Shown in pieces: positions 18,298-27,253 of a stretch of 64,000 bases of DNA. Source of the stretch: an uncultured Sulfitobacter sp. (GTDB lineage Bacteria > Pseudomonadota > Alphaproteobacteria > Rhodobacterales > Rhodobacteraceae); assembly GCF_947500075.1 (NCBI RefSeq), contig NZ_CANMQS010000005.1, positions 186,001 through 250,000 on the forward strand, in the 5' to 3' direction. Positions within the stretch are counted from its first letter, which is position 1. Each line of letters opens with the position of its first letter. Made by a program: the position numbers and the translations under genes. The notes under the pieces are model-generated. The model was not told where the DNA came from and ran no database searches. It saw only the letters and a program-made list of their open reading frames with translations.

Positions 18298-18995
18298 GTG
18301 CTTTTCGCGGGATCGTGTTTGACAAGGACGGAACGCTCTTTGATTTCGCCTCGACCTGGGAAGTCTGGGCGCAGGGGTTTCTGGCGCGCTTGTGTGACGG
18401 TGACCGCGCGGCGGCAGCGGCGCTGGGGGCCAGCATCGGGTTTGACTATAACGCCCGGAGATTCGCGCCCGACAGCGTGGTGATTGCCGCCACGCCCGGT
18501 GACATCGTGAGCGCGATGCTGCCGCAGATGCCGGGCTGGGCGCCTGAGGCCTTGCTGGATGTGATCAACGATGAGGCGGCAAAGGCGGTGCAGGCCCCTG
18601 CGGTGCCGCTGGTGCCGTTTCTGCAAGGCTTGCGGGGTGCTGGGTATCATCTGGGCGTGGCGACCAATGATGCAGAGATGCCCGCGCGGGCGCATCTGGA
18701 TCAGGCCGGGGTGACGGGGCTGTTTGATTTCATCGCAGGATTTGACAGTGGCCATGGGGGCAAACCCGCGCCGGGGCAATTGCTGGCGTTTACCGCCCAT
18801 ACCGGTCTTGCGCCGGAGGTCTGCGTGATGGTGGGTGACAGTGCCCATGACCTGCATGCAGGGCGCGCGGCGGGCATGGCCTGTGTCGGCGTGCTGACCG
18901 GGATTGCAGGGCATGATGATCTGGCCCCCCATGCGGATGTGGTCATGCCCGACATCGGCGGTCTGCCGGATTGGCTGGCCGGGCAGGGGGCCTGA
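18294..18995 (+). CDS. HAD-family hydrolase, phosphoglycolate phosphatase-like
   Basis: 233 residues. HAD motif I DKDGTL (residues ~10-15), motif II ATND (~121), motif III Lys in KPAPGQ and motif IV GDSAHDL are all present, with a C1-type helical cap between I and II. Likely a small-molecule phosphatase of the Gph/CbbZ group; substrate unproven. Translationally coupled to the DUF3572 gene by a four-base overlap. Confidence 0.88.
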   Translation: MSAFRGIVFDKDGTLFDFASTWEVWAQGFLARLCDGDRAAAAALGASIGFDYNARRFAPDSVVIAATPGDIVSAMLPQMPGWAPEALLDVINDEAAKAVQAPAVPLVPFLQGLRGAGYHLGVATNDAEMPARAHLDQAGVTGLFDFIAGFDSGHGGKPAPGQLLAFTAHTGLAPEVCVMVGDSAHDLHAGRAAGMACVGVLTGIAGHDDLAPHADVVMPDIGGLPDWLAGQGA

Positions 18996-19103
18996 CCCCG
19001 CCAAGGTGCCTGCGCAACAAAAGCGACACAAGTCGTCGCGAATGGAAAGGCCCGCGCGCAGCGGCGCTGTCCTACTGACCGAAGAACCAGAAGGGGATCG
19101 GTC

Positions 19104-20663
19104 ATGGCGGATGGAGCAGCACGCAAAACACGCGGCGGTGGGCGCGCAGGCGCACGGGCACGGCGCGGGGCGGCGGTGATTGAGCAGATGCCATGGGCAC
19201 CGCCCGTGAACATTGATCGTCCGACGGAGCCCTTGAGCGAAGAGGGTGTGGAGGCGATCCACGACGGGGCGATGCGCATCCTCGAAGAGGTGGGGATCGA
19301 GATTCTCAATACCGAAGCCCATGCAATCCTGAAAAAGGCAGGCTGCACCGCAGATGGGGACAACATCCGCATGGGCCGTGATTTTGTCATGGAGTGGATC
19401 GGCAAGGCCCCTTCGGAGTTCGTGCTGACCCCGCGCAACCCGGACCGGGCGATCACGATTGGCGGGCGCAATCTGGTGTTCGGGAATGTGTCCTCTCCGC
19501 CGAACTACTGGGATATGAACCTGGGCAAGAAGGTGCCCGGCACGCGGGAGATGTGCCGCGATCTGCTGCGGCTGACGCAGTATTTCAACTGTATCCACTT
19601 TGCGGGGGGGTATCCGGTGGAACCGGTGGATGTGCATGCTTCTGTGCGGCATCTGGATGTGCTGTTCGACAAGCTGACGCTGACCGACAAGGTCATGCAC
19701 GCCTATAGCCTCGGCACCGAGCGGGTGGAGGACGTGATGGAGATGGTCCGCATTGCAGGCGGGCTGAGCCATGACGAATTCGACGCCAAGCCGCATATGT
19801 ACACCAACATCAATTCCACCTCGCCGCTGAAACACGATATTCCGATGCTGGACGGCTGGATGCGGCTGGCGCGGCGGGGGCAGGGGTTGGTGGTCACGCC
19901 TTTCACGCTGGCCGGCGCCATGGCCCCGGTGACGATGGCGGGCGCTGTCGCGCAGAGCATTGCGGAGGCGCTGATTGCGGTGGTGCTGGCGCAGATCATC
20001 CGACCGGGGTGTCCCTGCGCGATTGGCACGTTCACCTCCAACGTCGATATGAAATCCGGCGCGCCGGCCTTTGGCACGCCGGAATATATGCGCGCCACGC
20101 AGATGACCGGGCAGATGGCGCGGTATTACAACCTGCCGCTGCGGTCGTCGGGCGTTTGTGCGGCCAATGTGCCGGACGGGCAGGCGATGTGGGAGACGTC
20201 AAATTCCCTTTGGGCGGCAGTGCAGTCGGGGACCAACATGGTTTATCACGCGGCGGGATGGCTGGAGGGCGGGCTGATCGCCTCGCCCGAGAAGTTCATC
20301 ATGGATTGTGAGGTGCTCCAGCAGATCCAGCGCTACATGGATCCGGCGATCTGCGCGACGGGGCCGGATGAAATTGCCTTGGATGCGATTAAATCTGTCG
20401 GTAATCAGGGGCATTTCTTTGGCATTGAGCACACGCAGGAACGCTACACCACGGCGTTCTACCAGCCGTTCCTGTCGGACTGGCGCAATTATGAGGGCTG
20501 GGAAGTGGCTGGCGGCATTTGGACGGCGGAGCGTGCGCATCATATGTTCAAGGAGATCGTGGCGAGTTTTGAGCCGCCAGAGATGGACATCGCCATCCGC
20601 GATGAACTGACGGAGTTTGTGGCGCGCCGCAAAGCCGAAGGCGGCGCGCCGACGGATTTCTGA
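19104..20663 (+). CDS. MttB-family (non-pyrrolysine) methyltransferase
   Basis: 519 residues of the trimethylamine methyltransferase family. True MttB carries an in-frame UAG-encoded pyrrolysine; this frame has none, so it belongs to the non-Pyl branch, some members of which demethylate glycine betaine or other quaternary amines by methyl transfer to a corrinoid protein. A basic Gly/Arg-rich N-terminal extension (residues ~5-23) precedes the fold. SD AAGGGG lies 10 bases before ATG. No corrinoid protein or activator is encoded nearby, so the partner must be elsewhere. Confidence 0.88.
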   Translation: MADGAARKTRGGGRAGARARRGAAVIEQMPWAPPVNIDRPTEPLSEEGVEAIHDGAMRILEEVGIEILNTEAHAILKKAGCTADGDNIRMGRDFVMEWIGKAPSEFVLTPRNPDRAITIGGRNLVFGNVSSPPNYWDMNLGKKVPGTREMCRDLLRLTQYFNCIHFAGGYPVEPVDVHASVRHLDVLFDKLTLTDKVMHAYSLGTERVEDVMEMVRIAGGLSHDEFDAKPHMYTNINSTSPLKHDIPMLDGWMRLARRGQGLVVTPFTLAGAMAPVTMAGAVAQSIAEALIAVVLAQIIRPGCPCAIGTFTSNVDMKSGAPAFGTPEYMRATQMTGQMARYYNLPLRSSGVCAANVPDGQAMWETSNSLWAAVQSGTNMVYHAAGWLEGGLIASPEKFIMDCEVLQQIQRYMDPAICATGPDEIALDAIKSVGNQGHFFGIEHTQERYTTAFYQPFLSDWRNYEGWEVAGGIWTAERAHHMFKEIVASFEPPEMDIAIRDELTEFVARRKAEGGAPTDF

Positions 20664-20768
20664 CCGGGGGCGCTGCTTCTGAACAACTTTTCAAAAATTC
20701 GAAGGTCAGCGACTTCTTAACTTCTGCGCGCCACAGTCCCCCATTGGGAAAGATGGGAGAGTGCGTTC

Positions 20769-21356
20769 ATGCACGGTCTGATAAACCGCAGCATTCAGAA
20801 TTTTGTCACGGACAGCTATGGCAGGCAGTCCTGGGTGGATGTTGCGTTGAACGCGCGGCTGGGGTTCATCGATTTCGAAGGCATGCTGATGTACAAGACG
20901 CCGCTGACACCGCGCATCGTGGATGCGATGTGCGCGGTGTTGATGCGCCCGCGTGGCGATATGCTGGAGGATCTGGGCACCTATCTGGTGTCCCATCCAA
21001 GGCTGGAAAGCGTGCGGCGGTTGCTGCGCTTTGGCGGTGTGGATTTCGAAGACTTCCTGCATTCGCTGGATGATCTGCCGGACCGCGCCCGTCTTGCGCT
21101 GCCGGATCTGGTGCTGCCGTCGGTTGAATTGCATGCCGAGGGGGAAGGGCATTTCAATCTGATCTGTGAAGCGTCACTGGTGGGGTACGGGCATGTGATG
21201 CTGGGTGTGCTGCGGGCGATGGCCGATGACTATGGCGCGCTGGTGGTGTTGGAGCACTGCGGGCACGCGCAGGGGGTCGAGACGATCACCATCAAGCTGG
21301 TCGAAACAGATTTTGCCGAAGGCCGGCAGTTTCAGCTGGGAGCAACCATCGCATGA
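20769..21356 (+). CDS. H-NOX-like protein, probable loss of heme ligand
   Basis: 195 residues of the heme-NO-binding (H-NOX) fold, opening MHGLINRSIQNFVTDSYG. In heme-binding members a proximal His lies in an LxxLHxx helix; the matching segment here is FLHSLDDLPDRARLALPDL, with Pro104 in that place. The heme-propionate motif YxSxR is also absent; the equivalent stretch reads LICEASLVG. So heme binding is doubtful. The stop overlaps the start of a GGDEF gene, the usual H-NOX partner. Confidence 0.75.
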   Translation: MHGLINRSIQNFVTDSYGRQSWVDVALNARLGFIDFEGMLMYKTPLTPRIVDAMCAVLMRPRGDMLEDLGTYLVSHPRLESVRRLLRFGGVDFEDFLHSLDDLPDRARLALPDLVLPSVELHAEGEGHFNLICEASLVGYGHVMLGVLRAMADDYGALVVLEHCGHAQGVETITIKLVETDFAEGRQFQLGATIA

Positions 21357-22423
21357 ACGCGCCCAGTGGATCGTCCCTTCACCACAACAAGAGCCGGCAT
21401 GGCGGGCTGACCTCGCATGTGCTGGATGTGCTGTGTCCAATGCATCTGATCGTGGATGCCGAGGGCGATGTCATCCATCTGGGGCCGACATTGCGCAAGA
21501 TGTTTGCAGGCCTGGGGGTCGTGGGGGAACCCTTTCTGGAGACATTTGATCTGCAACGCCCGCGCGGCGTCACCGCGATCACGGATCTGCGCCTTGCGGA
21601 AGGGACGAAGCTGCATCTTGTTGTGCGCCAGCCCCCGCAGACTGCGCTGAAAGGGGTTGTGGTGCCGATGGACGGTGCGGCGGGAAATCTGGTGGTGAAC
21701 CTGTCCTTCGGCATTTCGATCATGGATGGCGTGCGGGACTTTGCCCTGTCGAACGCGGATTTCGCCGCAACCGATCTGGCGATCGAAATGCTCTATCTGA
21801 TGGAGGCGAAAAGTGCTGCGATGGAAGCCTCCCGCAAGCTGAACCTGCGGTTGCAGGGGGCCAAGACGCTGGCGGAAGAGGCGGCGATGACCGACACGCT
21901 GACGGGGTTGAAGAACCGCCGGGCGATGGATCAGATCCTGACCGTGCTGGTGGAAGGGCGCACGCCTTTTGCGGTGATGCACATTGATCTGGATTTCTTC
22001 AAGGCGGTCAATGACACGCTGGGGCATGCGGCGGGCGATCATGTGTTGCAGGTCGCTGCCGGGATCATGATTGAGGAAACCCGCGAAAGCGATGTGGTTG
22101 CACGGGTTGGCGGGGATGAGTTCACCATTCTGCTGCCCAACGTCAGCAACGAAGACACCCTGCGGCGGGTCGGCCAACGGATCATCGACCGATTGTGCGA
22201 ACCCATCCCGTTTGGCGAAGCCGTCTGCCGGGTATCGGCCAGCATCGGCACGGTCTGGATTGAGCATGGCGAACGGCCCAGCATACCCGACCTGCTGGAG
22301 AATGCAGATGTCGCGCTTTACGCTTCCAAACATGCAGGACGGGCGTGCCAGACGCTCTACACGCCGGAACTGCGGTCCAAACCGCATCTGAGACAACCGC
22401 CGCCTGGCCGGCGCGGAGGGTGA
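21353..22423 (+). CDS. HNOBA-like/GGDEF diguanylate cyclase
   Basis: 356 residues. The N-terminal half (to about residue 165) resembles the PAS-like H-NOX-associated (HNOBA) domain; a short helix that should be coiled coil (EAKSAAMEASRKLNLRLQGAKTL) links it to a GGDEF domain starting at MTDTLTGLKNRRAMD. The active site GGDEF is intact and RESD sits five residues before it, an I-site. It makes c-di-GMP, probably under control of the overlapping H-NOX-like protein. C-terminal tail basic. Confidence 0.85.
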   Translation: MNAPSGSSLHHNKSRHGGLTSHVLDVLCPMHLIVDAEGDVIHLGPTLRKMFAGLGVVGEPFLETFDLQRPRGVTAITDLRLAEGTKLHLVVRQPPQTALKGVVVPMDGAAGNLVVNLSFGISIMDGVRDFALSNADFAATDLAIEMLYLMEAKSAAMEASRKLNLRLQGAKTLAEEAAMTDTLTGLKNRRAMDQILTVLVEGRTPFAVMHIDLDFFKAVNDTLGHAAGDHVLQVAAGIMIEETRESDVVARVGGDEFTILLPNVSNEDTLRRVGQRIIDRLCEPIPFGEAVCRVSASIGTVWIEHGERPSIPDLLENADVALYASKHAGRACQTLYTPELRSKPHLRQPPPGRRGG

Positions 22424-22651
22424 GGCAGGTTGCGATGGACATGACCCGCAGGCTGCGACCGCGCCCCCACATCCTGCGCGTCTTGCGAAAGGGAGCATCT
22501 GTCAAAGCGCTGAATGCACCAGCCTTCCGCGCGCCTGACACCCCAAGGTCGAAAACACCCTGCGCCGTTTCGCAGATGCGCTGACATCAAAGACGTGCCA
22601 CAAGCGGGCAAGACAGTGGACGGACGTCCGGCACTGTCGTATCAGGCGCGC

Positions 22652-23695
22652 ATGAAACGCCTTTCCCATCTTTGGCAACGTCTGAAATACCGCGTGACGG
22701 AACCTGTGAAAGAGGCGCGTTTCAGGCGGTCCATCACGCATATCCATGGGCCGCAGGTATTGGACGTGGCCCCCGATGATGTGGTGTTGCTCGCCCCTGT
22801 GCAGAACGGCAGCTATTACCTTGATACCTTCTTTGCCCATTACCGCGCGATGGGGGTGAAGCATTTTGTCTTTCTCGACAACGGTTCAACCGATGACACG
22901 CTGGACCGCATCCGGGCAGAGCCGGGCACGGTCATCGACCATTGTCCGCTGCCGCTGGGGGCTTATGAGCACATGATGCGCGGGTATCTGGCGCAGACCT
23001 ATGGGCAGAACCGCTGGTGTCTCTATGTGGACATGGACGAAATCCTCGATTTCGAGGGGCGCGAAAGGCATGGCATTCAGGCGCTGACCCGGTACATGGC
23101 GGCACAGGGCCATACTGCCATGATGGCGCAGATGTTGGAGATGTTCCCCAAGGCGCCGCTGGCGGAGGTCGCTGATCTGGCTTTCGACCGGGTTCAGGAA
23201 GAATTCAGCTACTATGATATCAGCACGCTGACGCGCTACGGCTATCATGCGCCGGACAATCCGCTGGCGGATTTGCTGATAGAGAATGAGGTGACAAACC
23301 CGGACATCCCCTTCTGTTTTGGCGGGGTGCGGGGCAAGGTGTTTGGGGAGGATTGTTGTCTGACCAAGCATCCGCTGATCTTTAACGGTCCCGGCGTGAC
23401 GCCGGCACCACATCCGCATCTGTCCAAGGGGGTGCGCTGTTCGGACCTGACGGTTGTTCTCAAGCACTACAAGTTTGCCAATGATCCGCGCGGGCGGGAT
23501 GCCGCATCGCTGCAAGGGGGGGTATTGGGCCATGGGGAGGATGAGAAACGCGCGTCGCGGATGGGGGCGGATCCGGCGCTGACGCTGTTCTCTCTTGATG
23601 CGCGGCCATGGAACCGGGTGGCGTTGCTGCGCCGGGCCGGGTTCTTGCAGGGGTCGGCGGCCTATGACCGCTTTGTGGAGGAGGGCGCGCCGTGA
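22652..23695 (+). CDS. Glycosyltransferase family 2-type protein
   Basis: About 347 residues from ATG 22652 (the frame stays open to 22514). GT-A features: VLLAPVQNGSYYLDTFFAHYRAMGV, FLDNGSTDDTLDRI near residue 82 and the metal-binding WCLYVDMDEILDF near 125. The C-terminal half has a His-rich NGPGVTPAPHPHLSKG that is typical of this group. Likely transfers sugars in surface polysaccharide synthesis. Overlaps the next glycosyltransferase start by four bases; first gene of the polysaccharide locus. Confidence 0.85.
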   Translation: MKRLSHLWQRLKYRVTEPVKEARFRRSITHIHGPQVLDVAPDDVVLLAPVQNGSYYLDTFFAHYRAMGVKHFVFLDNGSTDDTLDRIRAEPGTVIDHCPLPLGAYEHMMRGYLAQTYGQNRWCLYVDMDEILDFEGRERHGIQALTRYMAAQGHTAMMAQMLEMFPKAPLAEVADLAFDRVQEEFSYYDISTLTRYGYHAPDNPLADLLIENEVTNPDIPFCFGGVRGKVFGEDCCLTKHPLIFNGPGVTPAPHPHLSKGVRCSDLTVVLKHYKFANDPRGRDAASLQGGVLGHGEDEKRASRMGADPALTLFSLDARPWNRVALLRRAGFLQGSAAYDRFVEEGAP

Positions 23696-24636
23696 GCATC
23701 GCGGCGGTGGTGATTGGCCGCAATGAGGGCGCGCGGCTGGTTGCGTGCCTTGAGGCGCTGGAGGGGCAGGTGGACCGGGTGGTCTATGTCGACAGCGGCT
23801 CGGACGATGGATCGGTGGCCCATGCGCGCCAGACCGGGGCAGAAGTGGTTGCGCTGGACATGACGCAGCCCTTTACCGCCGCCCGTGCGCGGAATGCAGG
23901 TGTGGCGGCGCTGGGCGCGGATGTGACCTATATCCAGTTTCTGGATGGCGATTGTGCCCTGCGCGCCGGGTGGATCGACGTGGCGCGCGCGCATCTTGAT
24001 GCGCATCCGGAAGGTGCTGTGGTCTGTGGGCGCAGGCGCGAACGTGCGCCGGAGGCCTCTGTTTATAACGGGTTGATTGATGCGGAGTGGGATACGCCCG
24101 TGGGGGAGGCCAAAGCCTGCGGGGGCGATGCGCTGATGCGGGCCGAGGCCGTGCGGCAGGTCGGGGGGTATCGCGACAGCCTGATCGCCGGGGAAGAGCC
24201 GGAGCTTTGTGTGCGCCTGCGGCAGGCCGGTTGGCAGATCTGGCGGCTGGATGCGGAGATGACCTGGCATGACGCGGACATCCACCGATTCGGGCAGTGG
24301 TGGCGCCGCAGCAAGCGGGCAGGCCATGCCTTTGCCGAAGGGGCGGCCCTGCATGGTGCGCCGCCAGAACGGCATTGGGTGCAAGAAACCCGGCGCGCCG
24401 TGATCTGGGGCGGTGTTCTGCCTTTGGCGATCCTGCTGGCCGCACTGCTGACTGGACCTGCCGCCTTGCTTTTGCTGTTGATCTACCCCGCACAGGTGTT
24501 GCGGCTGGGGCGGCGCGACGGCTGGCGCCAAGGCCTGTTTTCGGTGGTTGGCAAATTCGCGGAATGCGCGGGGGTGCTGACCTTCCATTGGCGGCGGTTG
24601 CGGAACCGCGATGCGCAGCTGATCGAGTACAAGTAG
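23692..24636 (+). CDS. Glycosyltransferase family 2, membrane-anchored
   Basis: 314 residues from GTG 23692, overlapping the upstream stop. GT-A blocks: AAVVIGRNEGARL at residue 2, VYVDSGSDDGSVAHA, the DxD-like FLDGDCAL at ~84, and LIAGEEPELCVRLRQAGW. The C-terminal part contains two likely membrane helices (~240-265), so it works at the inner-membrane face. Converges on the WecG-type gene, ending two bases before it. Donor and acceptor unknown. Confidence 0.88.
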   Translation: MSIAAVVIGRNEGARLVACLEALEGQVDRVVYVDSGSDDGSVAHARQTGAEVVALDMTQPFTAARARNAGVAALGADVTYIQFLDGDCALRAGWIDVARAHLDAHPEGAVVCGRRRERAPEASVYNGLIDAEWDTPVGEAKACGGDALMRAEAVRQVGGYRDSLIAGEEPELCVRLRQAGWQIWRLDAEMTWHDADIHRFGQWWRRSKRAGHAFAEGAALHGAPPERHWVQETRRAVIWGGVLPLAILLAALLTGPAALLLLLIYPAQVLRLGRRDGWRQGLFSVVGKFAECAGVLTFHWRRLRNRDAQLIEYK

Positions 24637-24638
24637 CG

Positions 24639-25388
24639 TTACCTGCGCCGTTGCAGGGCCTCGAGGAACAATCCCGGCAGGATCGCGAAACACTTGGCAT
24701 AACGCGGCACCATGCGTCTGGGGCTTTGCGCGGCACGCCACAGCCATTCCAGCGCCAGCATGCGCATCAGGCGCGGTGCGCGGACCTGATGGCCGGAGAG
24801 GAAATCCAGCCCCGCCCCGATGGAGGCAAAGCCGACGTTTGGTGCGATCTTGCGGCCTCGGGCGGCAAAGACCTCCTGTTTGGGGGCGCCAAGTGCGATG
24901 AAGCACAGGCCTGCACCGCTGTCTGCAAGCTCGGCAAGGATCGCATCCGCCACATCGCCGGAGGGATCAAACCCGTAGGGCGGCGCATGGGTGAACGCCA
25001 CGCGCAGGTCAGCGACCCGGGCGCAGAGCGCTGTCGCGGCCCCGGCAAGAGCTTCGTCACTGCTGCCGATCAGGGCCACGGGCACGTTTGATCGGGCGGC
25101 CAGTTCGCACAAGGGCACGATCATGTCCGAGCCGGGCATCAGTTCCAGCGGCTGATGCGCCAGATGGGACAGCCAGACGATGGGCCGCCCGTCCGCCACC
25201 ACCAGATCATGGGCTTTGTAGGCGTCGGCAAAGACGGGATCGACGGGCAGTTTGGTCAGGTGATCGAGGTTGAGCGTGGCAAGCGCGAATCCCTCGCCCG
25301 CCGTCAGGCGCCGCGTCACTTCGTGAAACAATGCCGCCTGTGTGGCGATATTTACCTCAATGCTGGCACTGCCCTTGCCAAAATTCAT
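24639..25388 (-). CDS. WecG/TagA/CpsF-family glycosyltransferase
   Basis: About 249 residues from ATG 25388 (the frame also opens at 25433). Family motifs: LNLDHLTKLP, VADGRPIVWLSHLA, PGSDMIVPLCE, and GLCFIALGAPKQE with the conserved Lys/Gln near residue ~183. These enzymes add N-acetylmannosaminuronate or a related sugar to lipid-linked intermediates. Transcribed divergently from the polymerase-like gene at 25541, with an AT-rich control region between. Confidence 0.88.
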   Translation of the reverse strand: MNFGKGSASIEVNIATQAALFHEVTRRLTAGEGFALATLNLDHLTKLPVDPVFADAYKAHDLVVADGRPIVWLSHLAHQPLELMPGSDMIVPLCELAARSNVPVALIGSSDEALAGAATALCARVADLRVAFTHAPPYGFDPSGDVADAILAELADSGAGLCFIALGAPKQEVFAARGRKIAPNVGFASIGAGLDFLSGHQVRAPRLMRMLALEWLWRAAQSPRRMVPRYAKCFAILPGLFLEALQRRR

Positions 25389-25448
25389 ATGGCTATCCCC
25401 GTGCAGACCCGGCGTAGCCGGACCACATGTCACTAGGCATATTGGCAG

Positions 25449-25464
25449 AATATGTATTCATATT
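25449..25464. promoter_or_regulatory. Inverted repeat in the wecG-like / polymerase divergent promoter
   Basis: AATATG-TATT-CATATT is a perfect 6-bp-arm dyad in a markedly AT-rich stretch between divergent polysaccharide genes. Candidate regulator site. Confidence 0.4.
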
Positions 25465-25469
25465 AATGG

Positions 25470-25487
25470 CTTGCTAAAAACTTGCTA
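25470..25487. promoter_or_regulatory. Direct repeat CTTGCTA spaced 11 bases
   Basis: CTTGCTA occurs at 25470-25476 and 25481-25487. Spacing is one helical turn, as for tandem activator half-sites. It lies about 55 bases before the polymerase-like gene. Confidence 0.4.
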
Positions 25488-25540
25488 CACAGGAAACCGT
25501 TTGCCTGCCCAATCTACCGGGATGACAGGCATGAGGCCAG

Positions 25541-27043
25541 ATGATAAAAACACGTTTTGACGAAAGGACGCCTGAAAGCCCCACCATGCCCAACGGACTT
25601 GCATATCTGATGCTGGCAATCTGGCCGTTCGTCTGTTTGTACCTGTTTCGCAGGTTCAAGCTGGAGCGGGCGCTGATCTGGTCGATCCTGGGCGGGTATC
25701 TGTTGTTGCCGCCCCTGGCCGAGTTCAACCTGCCGTTGGTGCCGGGGATGGACAAGGTCACCATCCCCAATGTCACCGTGCTGCTGATCCTGATTTTCGC
25801 GATGAAGCAAAAGGTGAACCTGTGGCCTGAATCGCGGGTGGCGCAGTGGCTTGTTGTAGGGCTGATCCTGTGTGCGATCCCCACGACGCTGACCAATGGC
25901 GATCCGATCATCTTTGAGATCCTGCGCGATGCGGATCCGATCCTGTTTCAGGTCGATGCGCTGCCGGGGCAGGGGGTGCGGGACATCGGATCGGTGCTGA
26001 TCGGGCAAATCCTGATGATCGTTCCTTTCCTGCTGGCGCGGCAGTTCCTTGCGTCCGAAGAAGGGTTGCGGGAAATCCTGCTGGCGCTGATGGTGGGCGG
26101 GCTGATCTATTCGATCCCGTCCCTGATCGAGATCAGGCTCAGCCCGCAGATCAACACCTGGGTCTACGGATTTTTCCAGCACTCCTTTGCGCAGACCATG
26201 CGCGGGGGCGGGTTCCGCCCGATTGTGTTTTTGCCGCACAGCCTGTGGCTTGCGCTTTTCGTGTTTTGCGCTCTGGTTGCCACGGCGGCGCTGGCGCGGG
26301 TGGCGGATGCGCCGGACAAGAAACGGATGTATCTTTTTGCTGCCTACATCTTTGTGCTGCTGATCCTGTGCAAATCAGCGGCATCCATCCTGTATGGCAT
26401 TGTCTTGACGCCGCTGGTCTTGTTTGCCTCGTTCCGGACGTTGATCCGGGTGTCGATGGTTTTTGCCGTGATCGCAGTGGTTTATCCGATGTTGCGTAAG
26501 TTCGAGCTGGTCCCGATCTGGGAGCTTGTCGACTACGCGGGCGCCTATTCCGCCGACCGCGCGCATTCGCTGGGCTTCCGGTTCTACAATGAGGAGAACC
26601 TGCTGGCGCGGGCGGCTGAAAAGCCGTGGTTCGGCTGGGGCGGCTGGGGGCGCAGTTTGATCCGTGATCCTGAAACCGGGGTGATTACCTCAATCCCGGA
26701 TGGCCGCTGGATCATCGTTTTTGGCACCTTTGGCTGGCTGGGATATGTCTGCGAATTTGGCCTGCTGGCGTTGCCGCTGGTGCTGATGTGGTGGTTTGTG
26801 CGCAGAAACGCGGATGCGCCGTTGTCGCCCTATGTGGCACCCTTGTGTGTGATCCTTGGGGTGACGATGATCGATATGCTGCTAAACGCGACGCTCACGC
26901 CGATGACGTGGCTCTGCGCGGGCGCGGTGTTGGGCCATGCGGAGAAATGCATGCCACGCCTGGCCCGTCCGCCGCGCCATGACCTTAGAAAAGCGGTCAT
27001 GGGGCATAAGGACACAGGCCGCGCGGGCGGCAGTGTGCTTTGA
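25541..27043 (+). CDS. O-antigen/EPS polymerase-like membrane protein (Wzy type)
   Basis: 500 residues with roughly ten membrane helices and a large periplasmic loop (about residues 320-410) containing SLGFRFYNEENLLARA and FGWGGWGRSLIRD, similar to the Wzy/O-antigen ligase superfamily loop. GAGG four bases before ATG 25541 supports this start; ATG 25586 is an alternative. It probably polymerises repeat units flipped by the Wzx at 45431. The C-terminal tail is Arg-rich and cytoplasmic. Confidence 0.78.
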   Translation: MIKTRFDERTPESPTMPNGLAYLMLAIWPFVCLYLFRRFKLERALIWSILGGYLLLPPLAEFNLPLVPGMDKVTIPNVTVLLILIFAMKQKVNLWPESRVAQWLVVGLILCAIPTTLTNGDPIIFEILRDADPILFQVDALPGQGVRDIGSVLIGQILMIVPFLLARQFLASEEGLREILLALMVGGLIYSIPSLIEIRLSPQINTWVYGFFQHSFAQTMRGGGFRPIVFLPHSLWLALFVFCALVATAALARVADAPDKKRMYLFAAYIFVLLILCKSAASILYGIVLTPLVLFASFRTLIRVSMVFAVIAVVYPMLRKFELVPIWELVDYAGAYSADRAHSLGFRFYNEENLLARAAEKPWFGWGGWGRSLIRDPETGVITSIPDGRWIIVFGTFGWLGYVCEFGLLALPLVLMWWFVRRNADAPLSPYVAPLCVILGVTMIDMLLNATLTPMTWLCAGAVLGHAEKCMPRLARPPRHDLRKAVMGHKDTGRAGGSVL

Positions 27044-27141
27044 CCTGAAACACCTGACAAACAGGGGATGTTTGCCGCATTGTCAGGCCGCTCGAAACAG
27101 TTCAGGATAAAAATGCGGATATTTGCGAATTTCCTCTAGGA

Positions 27142-27159
27142 ATGGCACATTGTTGCCAT
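27142..27159. promoter_or_regulatory. Inverted repeat ATGGCA-N6-TGCCAT upstream of the PKS operon
   Basis: A perfect dyad with 6-bp arms about 95 bases before the PKS start. It is the clearest symmetrical site in the 210-base promoter region of a ~17 kb operon. Regulator unknown. Confidence 0.4.
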
Positions 27160-27253
27160 GATTGGCCTGTTCAAGAAGGTCGCATACGTATGGTTGAATG
27201 AGTGGACGGAGCACACCGCAGGTATTGGCGCGGTTTGACCCGATTTGAGGACG

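Noticed and set aside
20860-21060. His98 of the H-NOX-like protein as the proximal heme ligand
   Set aside because: It lies six residues before the position of the family His (Pro104), on another helix face, so I do not count it as equivalent; this depends on an alignment by eye.
27143-27158. Possible sigma-54 promoter (TGGCAC then TTGC) before the PKS
   Set aside because: The spacing between GG and GC is one base too short for a sigma-54 site, and the same bases form a perfect inverted repeat.
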